Shown here piece by piece: positions 11,984 to 23,926 of a DNA stretch of 64,000 nt. The stretch spans positions 5,730,789 to 5,794,788 of the forward strand of contig OY987242.1 in the NCBI GenBank assembly GCA_963920765.1. The letters are read 5' to 3'. The DNA comes from Ulota crispa (lineage: Eukaryota > Streptophyta > Bryopsida > Orthotrichales > Orthotrichaceae). Made by a program: the position numbers and the translations under genes. Below the pieces are notes generated by a model that saw nothing but the letters and a program-made list of their open reading frames with translations, was not told the DNA's origin and searched no databases. Numbering within the stretch: position 1 is the stretch's first letter; each line of letters starts with the position of its first letter.

Positions 11984-12474
11984 GAATTAGTTCTTTGTGG
12001 AGGTATACCACGTTTTTTATAATGGACAAATCCATCTCCAAGCCAATGCATACAAATTACAAATATACAAATGAAACAACATTTTTACTTCTGTCCTTTG
12101 CCTTCGTATAATGGCTAGCTTTCAAAAGGCAAAGAATTTTGATGAAGGGATTCTCCCTCCACATGTATTATAGATATTTGTGTTTACAACATAAAATCAA
12201 AGACACAAATGATTGAAAACCTAAACTCTATACATCACTAGATTCCCTTCAACTATTGAAAATTTTACTTGTAATTTTTAATGGCAAAGCCTTTTGAATC
12301 CAAGTGGTCTAGTATGTTTCAAAAAATATATGACATTAATTTCCACAAATCAATTATAAATAATGGGGTAAAACAAACCCAGACTAGCTTGGCTTGGGCA
12401 GCTGTGGCGATTGGAGCAAGTTTTCCCACCACCATTACATTTCTTTTTCTCATTTTAAAAACAAGTGATTGTCT
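11984..12474. other. Unassigned AT-rich DNA
   Basis: Nothing recognised between two TTAA-type elements. A 65-codon frame at 12281-12478 lacks any motif I know. Confidence 0.55.
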
Positions 12475-13129
12475 TTAACCCCTCAAGGTCCAAGGGGACC
12501 AAACTGTCCCTCCTTGTTTGTAATTTGGGATGCCTAAACTTTTTTCATAATTAATTACAATGATTATTATTATTTTAAAGTTATTTTTAAAGTCTTGTTT
12601 TAGTATCAAAAGTTTGATTTTGAAAATGATTAATTACGATTTTTTTATTTAAGATTTTGTGGAAGGGTGTTCATTGCAAATCTTCACTTTCTAGTGTTGA
12701 GAGCTCTTGGAATGAGCCTAAAGTATACTAGAACTTGGAGAAACAATCACATTAGTCACATAATTTAAAAATTTGTAGAGTAGATTTTAAGAAGCCGTAA
12801 ATTGATTAGGGTTACACATGTTGTACTTTACATACTCATATTTTTTTGGTACCTTGAATTTTAAATTTGAGAGATGTGAAAAGAGGATTGAAAGACTTCA
12901 AATCACTTTCACAGTTTTAACACCTTCTTGATCAAATGTTATAATCTTTCAATCCATAAGTGATATTGTTGTGTTTTCTTTTCCTATGTGATTTTTAACA
13001 TATCTAGTTTGAATTTGTACAGTTACAATTTTTTTTAAATCAATAAAACTTATCAAAATGTTGCCATTCTGTTCATCCAAGAGTGGATTCTGAGATACTC
13101 GGGAACGTATGTGGGTGGTGAGTGGTTAA
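12475..13129. mobile_element. TTAA-type element, 652-bp subfamily, diverged copy
   Basis: Left end TTAACCCCTCAAGGTCCAAG is clear. The body (AAGATTTTGTGGAAGGGTGT, GAGAGCTCTTGGAATGAGCC) matches 42751-43405, 56969-57620 and the reverse of 31181-31832. The right end has decayed to GGTTAA, but the 655-bp length fits. Confidence 0.65.
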
Positions 13130-13881
13130 GAAGTTTCTTCACAAAATAGGAGCACTAAGGATCCTTTCAATACAGCAAGGTGCAACTCGGAACATTCAAT
13201 TATCTGAAAAATGGAGTTTGGTAGATTTTAAATTAAGTTGTTACAAGAGCAGTACAAATGACAAAGGGTGACCAAGTTTCGTGTACTGAGGGCAATGAAA
13301 GGAACATGGTCCCATGTGTCCCATACCCAACCCCTGGAATGAACCAAAAGACACAGGGTTGCTAGTAGGCGAGCATGTGAGCATGAACTTGTGAGCTTGA
13401 GAGCCTATGAGCAGGAATTTTTTAAAGCAAATTTTGGGGTCAAATACCTATGACCGTGGAACTTTAGTACAAATTTGAAATAGTAAGTTGATCATATTGT
13501 AAAAAAACTTGTAGAATATATGAAACAAATTGAATAACTTAATCAAAATTTTCAAATCTATTGTAGAATTACATAAATCATGTAATAATTAAATAAACCA
13601 ACAAATGCAAGGAGGAAATATATAGCCATAAAACACACAAATGTATAGATAATAAATAAACCATACACATACCAATTTTTGAATTATGAAAGTTTCACAA
13701 GTCTAAGTGTTAGTGGACTCATTGGATCATTTGGACAAGTCATTAGTATTGGGTATGTCTGAAGATTGCTCTTTGTCAGAAGCCATTCCATCTATAAACT
13801 AAAGGATGTTCAAATATAAGTATCACGACAACATCTGGGTATAAAGCATCATAAACTTCAAATATTGAGGCCATTTGCTAT
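13130..13881. other. Unassigned AT-rich DNA
   Basis: No gene or repeat family recognised. It includes a short GAGC-rich stretch near 13370-13415 (repeated GTGAGCATGA-like words). Confidence 0.5.
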
Positions 13882-14110
13882 GCATTAGCAAAATTTTGAG
13901 CCCTCTAGAAGGCCCTTATGAATCCGTGCCCGCTATATAACGGAGGTAAAAAACAGTAAATTTTTTTTACTTTTTTTTTGTGATTAGTACAGTGTGTCAT
14001 ATGATCTGACTACGTGACAAAGGTCAGATCTGACCTTTGAAATTGGTCAGAAACTTCTCTATATGCACATCTTTTAAGGGCCCTCTAGAGGGCTCAATTT
14101 TTCCTAATGG
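13882..14110. mobile_element. Hairpin MITE, family G, copy 1
   Basis: GCATTAGCAAAATTTTGAGC followed by CCTCTAGAAGGCCC on the left; GGGCCCTCTAGAGGGCTC then ...CCTAATGG on the right, its inverse. A second copy lies at 30844-31095. The centre shares GTGTGTCATATGAT with that copy. Confidence 0.75.
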
Positions 14111-16600
14111 CATACAAAGATAGTGAAAAAATCGTATCTGGGCTAATTCAAAAGTTCTTAATAGTGTTGGTTGGAGAATTGGTCATTGTTATCAATCCAC
14201 AATTGCTATTTAAATGCATTCAATATATTTAAGTCAATTCAAACATAAATACATTAAATTTTAATAGAAAGATGAAGGATGAAGATTTATTTACTAAATT
14301 TCAAAATTTATGCTAATTTTTGAGATAATTCATGGATAGCATTTGGATCTTGTGTAGTTACTATTAAAGATGGTTCCTCTTTATCTACAATTGCGGACAA
14401 GGTCTGCATCATGAATTTTAGTATTACAACAAAAATATCTTCATTTTCCTCTAATTCCAAATATGATGGTCTATACTACAACAAGCTATAACCGCCGCAC
14501 TTGTAAACAAAATAGAAACAATTAAGCAAAATTAAGTTGAAAACAAAAAGAAGGATACAAAAAATACAACAATACAACTAGTAATACTACTAACTGAGGT
14601 TGTGCAATCCAAAAGAACATCCCTTTCAAGCAATACGGCTTCAATGAAAAGCTGAATGAACTTGGGATCTTTCACAAATGGTCTTATGAGCCATGGTCTA
14701 ATGCCATGCATGGCTAAATTGTTTGTCCATGTGAAATTCATGAAATTGTCATCGTATGCAATGTCCAAGCCTACTTTCTCCATTGTCCCTTTGTGTTCAA
14801 AAGTAAAATTGCAATTTTGTTCCTCCTTTAGGTCCTTCACCAAGAGGATAAATATAGATTTTTATGTCTAACAAACCAGCCATGCAACTAATACATTACT
14901 ATACACACAAAAAATAAAATAAAAACAACAAATTAAAGAAGGTAAAATGTAAGGGACTCATATTGCAAGAGGTATCAAAAGACAAAGTCAAATGTAGTCA
15001 ACTTGTATCCATCTACTCTTTCATTACCAACATAAGATAAATTTTGCAAAGCCTTGTAATACTAACCTTATAATCAGCAAAATAAGAATAAATTTTAGCA
15101 ATTGTACCATAGTCTTGCAAACGCTTCTTAGTAAGAACAAAAACTGCGTGAAGTACACTATGTTCATGTTGTCAAAGTTTTAAAGAAAATCAAATAACCA
15201 TCACACAACAACCTTGAAATACAAAAGACTTCATCACCTTACCTTTAATGTAGATTTAAGGTTATAAAGATGCAACCTACCTTAGTATATCAAACACATT
15301 TGCTTAGGAAAGTCTTCAATTTCTCTTCTAGCATTGATTTTAGTGGAAACCATCTAGCATAAGAAGATGGCACTAACAAATTGCATTATTTGAAGAACTT
15401 GGACATTTGGTATGATGTTGTGTGGCATGTGGTAACAAGTGGAGCTTGTCTAACATCATTCCAAATATCCTACTTAAGTTACAATGCTTTCAACCTATGT
15501 CAAGGTCAATGTATGTAGTTTAGGGATGAATTAAGAAACGCATGATGAACTAAAACAAGAGATTATTAATATTGATGTCAAATCTCTTCAAGACAACTTT
15601 GGTTATTGATTGAATTTGCAATAGCTACAAAGTCCATCATTTTCACATAAAATTTCTTAGCTTTCTCCTTTGATCTTGCTTGCATGATGTTACCTACATC
15701 AACATCCCTCATTTCATCCTCAACAATGATTCCATGGTACTTCCATAAAACGTGGTCTAAGAAATAACAACAATCTCTTGCTACACATCTTGGTGAAAAG
15801 AACAAAGCCATTACATCAAAGGAAGAGAACAAGAAAAAACCACTAAACAAGGAATTGAAATAATCATGGCTTACAATAACTTTGCATACCCAAAACATGA
15901 ATGAGATAAACACATCTACAAGTATTGTATACCACGTCTTCTTTATTAGTTTCACTCCACAATGTTTTAGCTCAAAAACATGCAAAAACTCAATGAACTT
16001 TTCTCGTAGAAGCAAGCCAAATTTTGAATCCAAGATAATGTATACATCAAACAAGTTGAACAATTGCAATCAAATCACCACATATTCACATCACAAGGTC
16101 TTGGGCATGCAGCAAAAAGATGTCATCATCAAATGACAAACCCACAAAATATTTGCAATAGCAGCAATAGCTAGTTTTGAATCCAAAACAAAAGAGTTCA
16201 ATGATGAAGTAAAAGAATTATACAACTTGGAATGGACAGACACTTTGGATAATCTAACACCAATTATAATATAACAAAACAACAAGGAATTGTAATCTAG
16301 CCTAACACCATATCCTAAAATCACATAATATTTGAGCAAGTACATGAAATTATAATTAATTGTTTAGAAGTAGCAAAACAAATTGATGCTTTGCATTACT
16401 GCTATCAAAAATATGACAACAATCCAAAGTACAAATTTCTCTTAATCCTCAAAGAAATCTACATAAGAAAGAAATCCAATTAAGTGATGAAAAAAATGAT
16501 AAAAAAAGGACGTTTGTGATTCTAACAAGTGACAACAACTATAGACGTTGCAAAGTGCTTCTAGAAGTCTACAAATTAACAAATATGTACTAATGCTATC
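14111..16600. other. Unassigned AT-rich DNA with two longer minus-strand frames
   Basis: Minus-strand open frames at 14532-14843 (103 codons) and 15578-16069 (163 codons) are longer than usual for this composition, but I recognise no domain. They might be remains of a decayed transposon or gene. No intron structure or start can be defended. Confidence 0.4.
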
Positions 16601-16609
16601 AAATAATAT

Positions 16610-18726
16610 AAAAACAAGACTAGAGGGTAGCTAGATGCACTCCTAGAGCTTAGGCATTGACAACTAGGCCCTTGGTGGTGCACCTAGTGACCCCCAATTT
16701 CCAACCAACAAACAAAAAAAAACATATAAAGCATTCATTTCTGAATATTGAGGGTCATTGGGCACACCCCTAGGAGCTAAGTTGTCCACAACTAAGCTCC
16801 ACAACTAAGCTCCTAGAAGTATGCCCAGCCACTACCAAATTTTCAACCTTACAAAAAACAAAAGTACAGAATAAGTATTTGTGCACTAAAGAGATGGTTC
16901 AGCACACCTCCCAGAGCTTTTTCTTAAAAGAATGAGGTCTTGGGATGTGCCCAACCGTCCCCATCTTTCACAAATTCATGCCTTGTATGAACATTTTTCA
17001 TGAATCTGTGAAAAATGGGGACAGTTGGGTCCACCCCTAAAAGCATCCTCTTGGACAAGGATGCTCAAGGGGGTAGTACCAAACCGTCCCCATTTTTCAC
17101 AAATTCATACCTTGTATGAACATTTTTCATGGATTTGTGGAAAATGGAGACGGTTGGGCACACCCTAGTAACACCTTCATCCAAGAAGGTGCTCCTAGGA
17201 TTGTGCCCAACTGCGCTTGACTAGAATTGCACAAATTTATAAAAACATGTCTCTACAAGGCATGAATTTGTGAAAAATGAGGACGGTTTGGTACACCCCC
17301 GGGATCATCCTCGAGGACAAGGATGCTCGTGGGGTCTACCCAACCGTCCCCATTTTTCACAAATTCATGAAAAATGTTCATACAAGGCAAGAATTTGTGA
17401 AAAATGGGGATGGTTGGGTACACCCCCGAGAGCATCCTCGTCCAAGAGGATGCTCCTAGGGGTAGACCCAATCGTCTCCATTTTTCACAAATTCTTGAAA
17501 AATGATGATAGAAGGCATGAATTTGTGAACAACGGGGATGGTTGGGTACACCCCCAAGAGCGTCTTCTTCCAAGAGAATGCTCCTAAGGGTAGACTCCAC
17601 CGTCCCCATTTTTCACAAATTCCTGAAAAATGATGATAGAAGGCAAGAATTTGTGAAAAATGGGGACGGTTGAGTACACCCCCAGGAGCATCCTCTTCCA
17701 AGAGGATGCTCCTAGGGGTAGACCCAACCATCCCCATTTTTCACAAATTCATGAATTATGTTCATACAAAGCATGAATTTGTGAAAAATGGGGATGGTTG
17801 GATACACCCGCGGGAGCATTCTCTTCCAAGGGGATGCTCCTAGGAATGGACCCAACCGTCCCCATTTTTCAAAAATTCTTGAAAAATGATGATACAAAGC
17901 ATGAATTTGTGAAAAATGAAGATGGTTGCGTACACCCCCAGGAGCATCCTCTTCCAATAGGATGCTCCAAGGGGTGGACCCAACCGTCCCCATTTTTCAC
18001 AAATTCATGCCTTGTGTCATCATTTTTCATGAATTTGTGAAAAATGGGGACGGTTGGGTCCACCCCTAAAAGCATCCTCTTGGACAAGAATGCTCCTGGG
18101 GGTGTACCCAACTGTCCCTATTTTTCACAAATTCATGAAAAGTATTCATATAAGGCATGAATTTGTGAAAAATGGGAATGGTTGGGTACCCCCTTGGGAG
18201 CATCCTCTTCCAAGTGGATGCTCCTAGGGGTGGTTCCACTTGTCCCCATTTTTCACAAATTCATGCCTTGTGTTAACATTTTTCGTGAACTTGTGAAAAA
18301 TGGGGACGGTTGGGTCCACCCAAAGGAGCACATTGTTTCATGAATGTGCTCATGGGGGTGTCCTTAACCGCCATCAGTTTTGCGACTATGTAATTGTAAT
18401 TATTACAAGGCATGATTTTGTGCACTTTGAGGATGGGTAGGCACACCCTTAGGAGCTTATTCTTGGAGGACTAATCTCCTAGCGGTGTGTCTAGCCATCA
18501 CTAAGTTTTCCACCATCAATAAAAATAATGATAAACTAAGGTTATTTGTGCAACTTGGAAATGGTTGGGCACACCCTAGGAGCTTATTCTTCCAAAAATG
18601 AGGTCTTGGTTTGTACCCATTTGGTTCCAATTTTTTATCACAACAAATAACAAAAATAAAGGGCATTTAGTTGTGCACTTTAGAGATGGTTGGCACACCC
18701 CTAGGAGCTTTGTTTTAGGCAACTAA
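16610..18726. repeat. Tandem satellite, 128-bp period, built of two palindromes per unit
   Basis: The word TGCTCC(T) or its variant recurs at 17062, 17190, 17324, 17451, 17579, 17707, 17835, 17963, 18091, 18219 and 18347, nearly all spaced 128; weaker units continue to about 16680 and 18604. Each unit has one palindrome around a CACAAATTCATG / CATGAATTTGTG core flanked by ACCGTCCCC / GGGGACGGT, and a second, GGAGCATCCTCTT / AAGAGGATGCTCC. The central units are most alike and the edges decayed. No coding function is likely: 128 is not divisible by 3 and frames open on both strands. Confidence 0.92.
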
Positions 18727-19085
18727 GGTAGAACTATCATAAAATGTTAAAATTAGCCACTTTAGCTTGTAAGATGTGGGTAATTTCTTGAGAAATTAAG
18801 TTCAATCTGTGCAGAAACAAGGATAAGAAAGAGTGCAAAAAAAATACTAATGTATGAACGTTTTTTGCAATATGAATGTGGATTCTTGATTTTGACCTAT
18901 TCTGGTTTCATATGTGCACCTTAAACGGCTACCTCTCGAACCTTGTTCCAAAACTAGTTTGAACCAATCAAATGCAAGGTAATAACATCTTTTTGAAATC
19001 TATTTTAGAGCCAACTTTTGATGGTTTCAGCTCAGTCTACTTTGCCATTATTGGAGAGCAACCATTTATGGTATTCCTACCTTAA
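18726..19085. mobile_element. Inverted-repeat element, family D-like, inserted in the satellite
   Basis: TAAGGTAGAACTATCATAAA on the left pairs with TTTATGGTATTCCTACCTTA on the right. Satellite sequence lies directly left, and resumes after the next element on the right. The termini resemble the GGTAGGAGCACCC family. Confidence 0.55.
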
Positions 19086-19996
19086 ATCCTTAACCTTGAG
19101 TGCTTCCTCGGGGGACAAATGGGATTTTGGGTAGGTACCTATGGCCTCAATTTTGTCTTAATTTTTTGAAACTTTTATTGAAAATGGGAGAAAAAATTAG
19201 CTTTTAGAGAATATAGTTTTTATTCCAATCTATGCCCAAAAGCAAAAGATATGTCTAGTTAAGCAAAAATTTATGGAGATCGGGCAAAATTTTTTTTACA
19301 ATTTTTTTTTTAAAGTTTTTTTTGATAGCTTATATTTTTTTTTTTTGCATCTAAAGCTTTGATTCATTCCATTTGAACTAGCTATGAGAAAGTTATGGAC
19401 AATCTTATTTTTTGGGCAACTCAAGCATCTTCTTGAAAAAATAACTTATAAACTTCATTTTTGGATGCAAGTTTAACATTTTTTCAAAATAAATTGATGG
19501 ACAGGGCAAAGTTTGCTTTCTAGAACAATCCCACCATTGGGACAATTGCATTTCAATTCCTTTGCAAGGTTATTAACAATTTAGGTTTTTGTTTAATCTC
19601 ATACCTTCTTCTACCTAATGTTTTTTTAAGAATGAAAGTAATGTATTTTTTGTTTTTATTTTTTTGATGACTCTCGACTCAATTTCTTACCATAGAAAAA
19701 TAAACCTCGAAACTCTTGGCGCAAAAATTTTAAGTGGAAAAAGCTCAAAGTCAAATAATTTAGTCATGCAAGCTGCAAAAAGGTTTGTTTTTAATACTTT
19801 AAACGCAAATATCTTGCAATCTGTGCAGTCAAAGTTTTTGAATTTTTGTTTTCAAATTTTTATACTATTCTAGTATAAGATCCTATGGTTAGATATGCAA
19901 AAAGATCAATTTTCAAACTTTCTTACTCGTTGCAGTAGAAATGGCATTTCCGAGTGTCTTTTGACAAAATAAAGGCCCTAGGGATTTAGGGGTTAA
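19082..19996. mobile_element. TTAA-type element, 920-bp subfamily 1, copy 2
   Basis: Left end TTAAATCCTTAACCTTGAG is mutated; right end GGGATTTAGGGGTTAA is intact. Body matches 11063-11983 throughout. It abuts the D-like element on its left and decayed satellite sequence on its right. Confidence 0.85.
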
Positions 19997-20220
19997 GCTA
20001 TTGGAGGTGTACCTAGCCACTTCTGTTGCTCAAGCAGCAAATGTAATACATCATAGAAGGCATTCATTTTAGGAATTTTGGGGGTGGCCAATCATTCATT
20101 TAGCAATTTGGGAAGTAGTCAATCATTCATTTTAGCAATTTGAGGGTAGTTGGACGCATCTCTAGGAGTTTAGTCAAGGATGACTAGGCTCTTGGTGGTC
20201 CCTTGAGCCACCTCCATATC
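19997..20220. repeat. Decayed remnant of the 128-bp satellite
   Basis: TTGGAGGTGTACCTAGCCAC and later GACTAGGCTCTTGGTGG match edge units of the satellite at 16.6-18.7 kb, with two local repeats of CAATCATTCATTTTAGCAAT-like sequence between them. Confidence 0.6.
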
Positions 20221-22024
20221 ATTTTTTAATAATCACTAAACCTAAACTTAGCCAAGTTTTGGCTATTCAACCCTCATATGTGAGAAAAATCATGGTCATC
20301 CTCTAACATGATTGCTTCAATATTTTAAAGAAGGTAAGTCCAGTGCTAGTGGATGATATGAATAACTCACAAGTCGGTCATTGTTATAGCTGCTTTGAGA
20401 TATACTAGAAATGATTGCATTTCACTTGACCGTGTTCACATTGGTAAGCTTTTTCTTTTTTTGGGTAGGTTGAACTTCATCGTACATTTTACTGTTTACA
20501 CTTGAATGCCCAAAGCACTAAATTTTGGTGTCCAAAAAATTTCAAGAAGTTTGAAACTTTGTGGAAGGCACAACTTCAAATGTTTTAAGGTTAGTTTTTG
20601 GGAGAGGTTTTGAGCTGAATTTAGCTTCAACATTCAATTTAATCTTCATAAATATCTTATTGCTAAAATCACAAAAGTTTCTAACAACCCTCTTCATGAG
20701 TGATCTTGTTTTGTTGAATCTTTAGTTTATGTAGAAGAAGATAAGATCTCTAAAATTGATGAACCCCTACAATTGGTTCCACTTATTAAGTTTGTAAAAC
20801 AAGATATGAAGTTCTGGAATCTATATTATAGTTTTAGAGTGTATATTCTCCTTCTAAGTTTGATTTCAATGTCTATTTTAAAACCCAATTGGCCATAAAG
20901 TGGTTCAAGTATTGACATGCCTTTATGTACATTTCACAATGTCTCCTAGTCTAACAAGAGGGAATGTAATTTTACACGTACTCTCTTTTAGCGTGGCATA
21001 ATTGAATGAACAGTTTAGTTTTTTGTAAAAATTTTCTCTCTTTTAGTACAAGTTGAAATTTTCTATATATTGATATTCAAAACCCTCTTCTTCTTCAGTG
21101 TAGATTTCATATGAAAAATTAGAACAAATGTTGGATGGAATTGCTTTTGTACAAATGTTGTATGTCAATAATTATCTTAAAGGGGTGAATGCAAGGTTGA
21201 GTGACTCAATTTTGGCAAAAGTCCCTATCTTCAAAGTCCCCTAAGTGGATTTAAGGATTTTGATTCAATTGTTAGTTTGTAATTGCATCAAGTGTATCTT
21301 CAAAGTCCCTTAAGTGGGTTTAAGGATTTTGATTCAATTGTTAGTTTGTAATTGCATCAAGTGTCCTGGCATCTAAGTGGCCTCTTCATGTCTACAATGG
21401 ACTTATAAACTCAATTCAGCGGTCCAATGTCTCCAGATCTATTATTTTTGAAATTACTCACTACATGCTATGTTCTAGGGCTTAGACCTAAACCAATCAA
21501 AGTTATTCAAAAAGTCCTTATTGCTAGAAGCACTTCTAGAACTTAGAAAAATACTCAAGTTGCAAAAAGAAAAATTGGAAAAACAAAAAAAAAAAACAAA
21601 GGAGAAAAAGAACTTGTAAGATTGAAGGTTTAAAAAGGCCTTAAAAAGTCCTTTGCAAACATTCTATACACATTTACAAAACAAGATTATAATTTCTTAA
21701 AATTTTATCCAAATACCACTAGAATCCTAGTCCTTTGTATTCTCTTAAGTAACTATGTTATCTTGAAAAAGTCCTTAAAAAACTTGCTGCCAGCAGAAAT
21801 GTCACACTTATGTTTTTTCAAAAGTCCTTTACACTTCCATAAAATGCCAAAGAAGAAACTGAACAACATTATTGTAGTTACAATAAAGTTTAAATCTCTA
21901 CAATGGACTTTCTTTTCTTTTTCGAAAATTTCCAATGTACCTTTTAGGCATTTCAAAATTGGATGTGTGTAGTTTTTTATAGTGTGACATGATTTTGAGC
22001 AACTCAACCATGCATTCACCCAAA
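20221..22024. other. Unassigned AT-rich DNA
   Basis: No gene recognised. It contains the 69-bp tandem duplication listed separately. A minus-strand frame reaching 22193 runs into the next hairpin element and is not credible. Confidence 0.55.
21227..21364. repeat. Two-copy tandem duplication, 69-bp unit
   Basis: ATCTTCAAAGTCCCCTAAGT at 21227 recurs at 21296, and the following DNA to GCATCAAGTGT is the same apart from a couple of substitutions. Confidence 0.9.
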
Positions 22025-22337
22025 GGGAAAAGTTCATAGATACCCTTGAAGTTTGCATTACTTTTGTAGATACCCTTGCTTTTTCAAAAATATCACAAAT
22101 ACCCTTGGAACAAAAAACCAAGGTGTTTGTTTTGTTATGCATGCCACTTCCTTTCTTCCTTTGTGCGCACACTACTTTTTTCTTGTTATGCATGCGTCCA
22201 AAGGAAGCAAGGAAGTGGCATGCACAACAAAATAAATGCCTAAACTTTTTTATTCAAGGGTATTTGTGATATTTTTGGAAAAGCAAGGGTATCTATGAAA
22301 ATATTGCAAATTTTTGGGGTATCCATGAAATTTTCCC
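22025..22337. mobile_element. Hairpin MITE, family B, copy 3
   Basis: 313 bp with inverted ends GGGAAAAGTTCATAGATACC and GGTATCCATGAAATTTTCCC. Same family as the copies in introns 3 and 5 of the glucanase gene. Confidence 0.85.
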
Positions 22338-22897
22338 TTATCTAAATAGTCATATTATGTATTTTACCGCAACAAAAAGAATGCTTCTAGTTTAGCTTAC
22401 AATGAGCCTAAAAAGGAAGGCCTTCTTTTTTACATGTGTTTGTAAATTACATTATCTCATTCTCTTATATTTTAGTTATTCAATGATCCATCTTTTGAAT
22501 GGTTGTACATGAAGCTCATAACTCACATTGTAACTTTGAATTTATTCTTTATACAATATTATCACCAAATTGACTTTTAACAAAATGATTCACATTTCCA
22601 CGGTTGTAGGTATAGAAACATGTCCGTGGTCATAGGTATCCAAATCTTTTATAAATAGAAATTTTTGTTTGAATTTTACTTATTTTTTTAAGAAATATGA
22701 AGTTAATTTTGATTTTTGAAAGTTTTAAAGTTCAAGGCTCATAAGCTCATGGTATTCACGCTCAAGGCTCACAAGCTTGCCGCTCGAGGCTTGCACGCTA
22801 GCGTCGTTGCCAAAAGACATCCTTTCCTTGTCCCTCTAAATTTGCACCTAATTCTGAACCCCAAGGATCTCCAGTTTACCAAGGATGCCTTCAAGAA
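22338..22897. other. Unassigned DNA
   Basis: AT-rich, nothing recognised except a short GCTCAAGGCTCA/AAGGCTCACAAGCTTG repeat near 22735-22800. Confidence 0.5.
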
Positions 22898-23360
22898 AAG
22901 GAATTTTTTGAATAAACCCCTATAATTTTGCTATATTTTGAAGAAATCCCTTGTAATTTTCAAATTGCAAAAACGTCCTTGCAAGAGTTCCTCAAGTATT
23001 CTAGTGCAAATGTATTGTGGCTGGCAAAAAGTATACAATCACCCCTGTAATCACCCATACAAAATTTGGATTTACCTTTTTTTTGCTTTTGTATTTCACT
23101 ATTAAACCAATTTTCCCATTTTTGATACTCATGTCTTCTAAAACTCGTACATATTTGCATATTTGCATATTCATTTTCACAATAGAAAAATTTGCTTTCA
23201 ATGAACAAAGTGTTTGCAAAATTGAGCATGGAAACATTGCCTTGAGTGTGCATGTGGTTCAACGTGTCATTGCAATGTAGGTGTTTTATAGGACCCCATC
23301 AAGGGTACTTTTGCAATTTTGAAAATTACAAAGGCATTTTCAAAACACAACACAATATAG
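22898..23360. mobile_element. Inverted-repeat element, family E, intact copy
   Basis: Left: AAACCCCTATAATTTTGCTA then CCTTGTAATTTTCAAATTGC; right: TTTTGCAATTTTGAAAATTA then ACAAAGGCATTTTC, the inverse. Internal words (GGCAAAAAGTATAC, CCTTGAGTGTGCATGT) match the copy at 29727-31179, which has three further insertions. Confidence 0.7.
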
Positions 23361-23364
23361 GAGG

Positions 23365-23796
23365 AAGGTAGCAACACCCCTCTCCATGAGAGTCCCCATC
23401 GGCGTTGCATACGTTCTAGATTTGTGTCATTGACTGACAAATACAAAAAAATTGGTTACGAGTGACAAAGTGATGGTTGTGGGTGACTAGCATGATGGTT
23501 TTGAGTGCCCCATCTCATTATTTAAGAACTCCTCAAGTTAGTATCATGAGCGTATGAGCACACTAAAGACTTTAGTAAGTGTTGTTTTTAGCATCTCCTA
23601 CACACAACTATACATTGTTAATGATTTTGAACTTTGAAAAATCTTTGTGAACAAATGTTTGCAACTAGAACTATGACATTGATGCCAATATTTTTGGTTT
23701 CCTCTTTCTCACTTGACAATATTTTTTTCAAAGTTCATCAATTGATTTTTCTACTCCAAAATCCTTAATTTTGCGGTTATGGGTGTTGTTACCTTG
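23365..23796. mobile_element. Inverted-repeat element, family D
   Basis: AAGGTAGCAACACCCC at the left and GGGTGTTGTTACCTTG at the right. Inside, GACAAAGTGATGGTTGTGGG matches, reversed, the element at 57711-58100. Confidence 0.65.
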
Positions 23797-23926
23797 TTAT
23801 ATAAACTTTCCCTAAAGAAGTAGATGAAGAAAACTGAAAATATTTTTGTACAAGACATGCATGTACAACCGCCTTGCTTGCCTGGAGCATGGTGGAGGGG
23901 GCTAACCTTCTGTTTGCTCCAACTAA

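Noticed and set aside
17253-18111. Repeated protein-like frames on both strands of the satellite
   Set aside because: They arise because the palindromic 128-bp unit lacks stops in several frames. The period is not a multiple of three, so no repeat protein could be maintained.
16610-18726. CRISPR-like array of regular repeats
   Set aside because: The whole unit repeats, with no unique spacers, and the context is a plant nuclear genome.
21753-22193. 146-codon minus-strand frame
   Set aside because: It overlaps the hairpin MITE at 22025-22337 and shows no domain.
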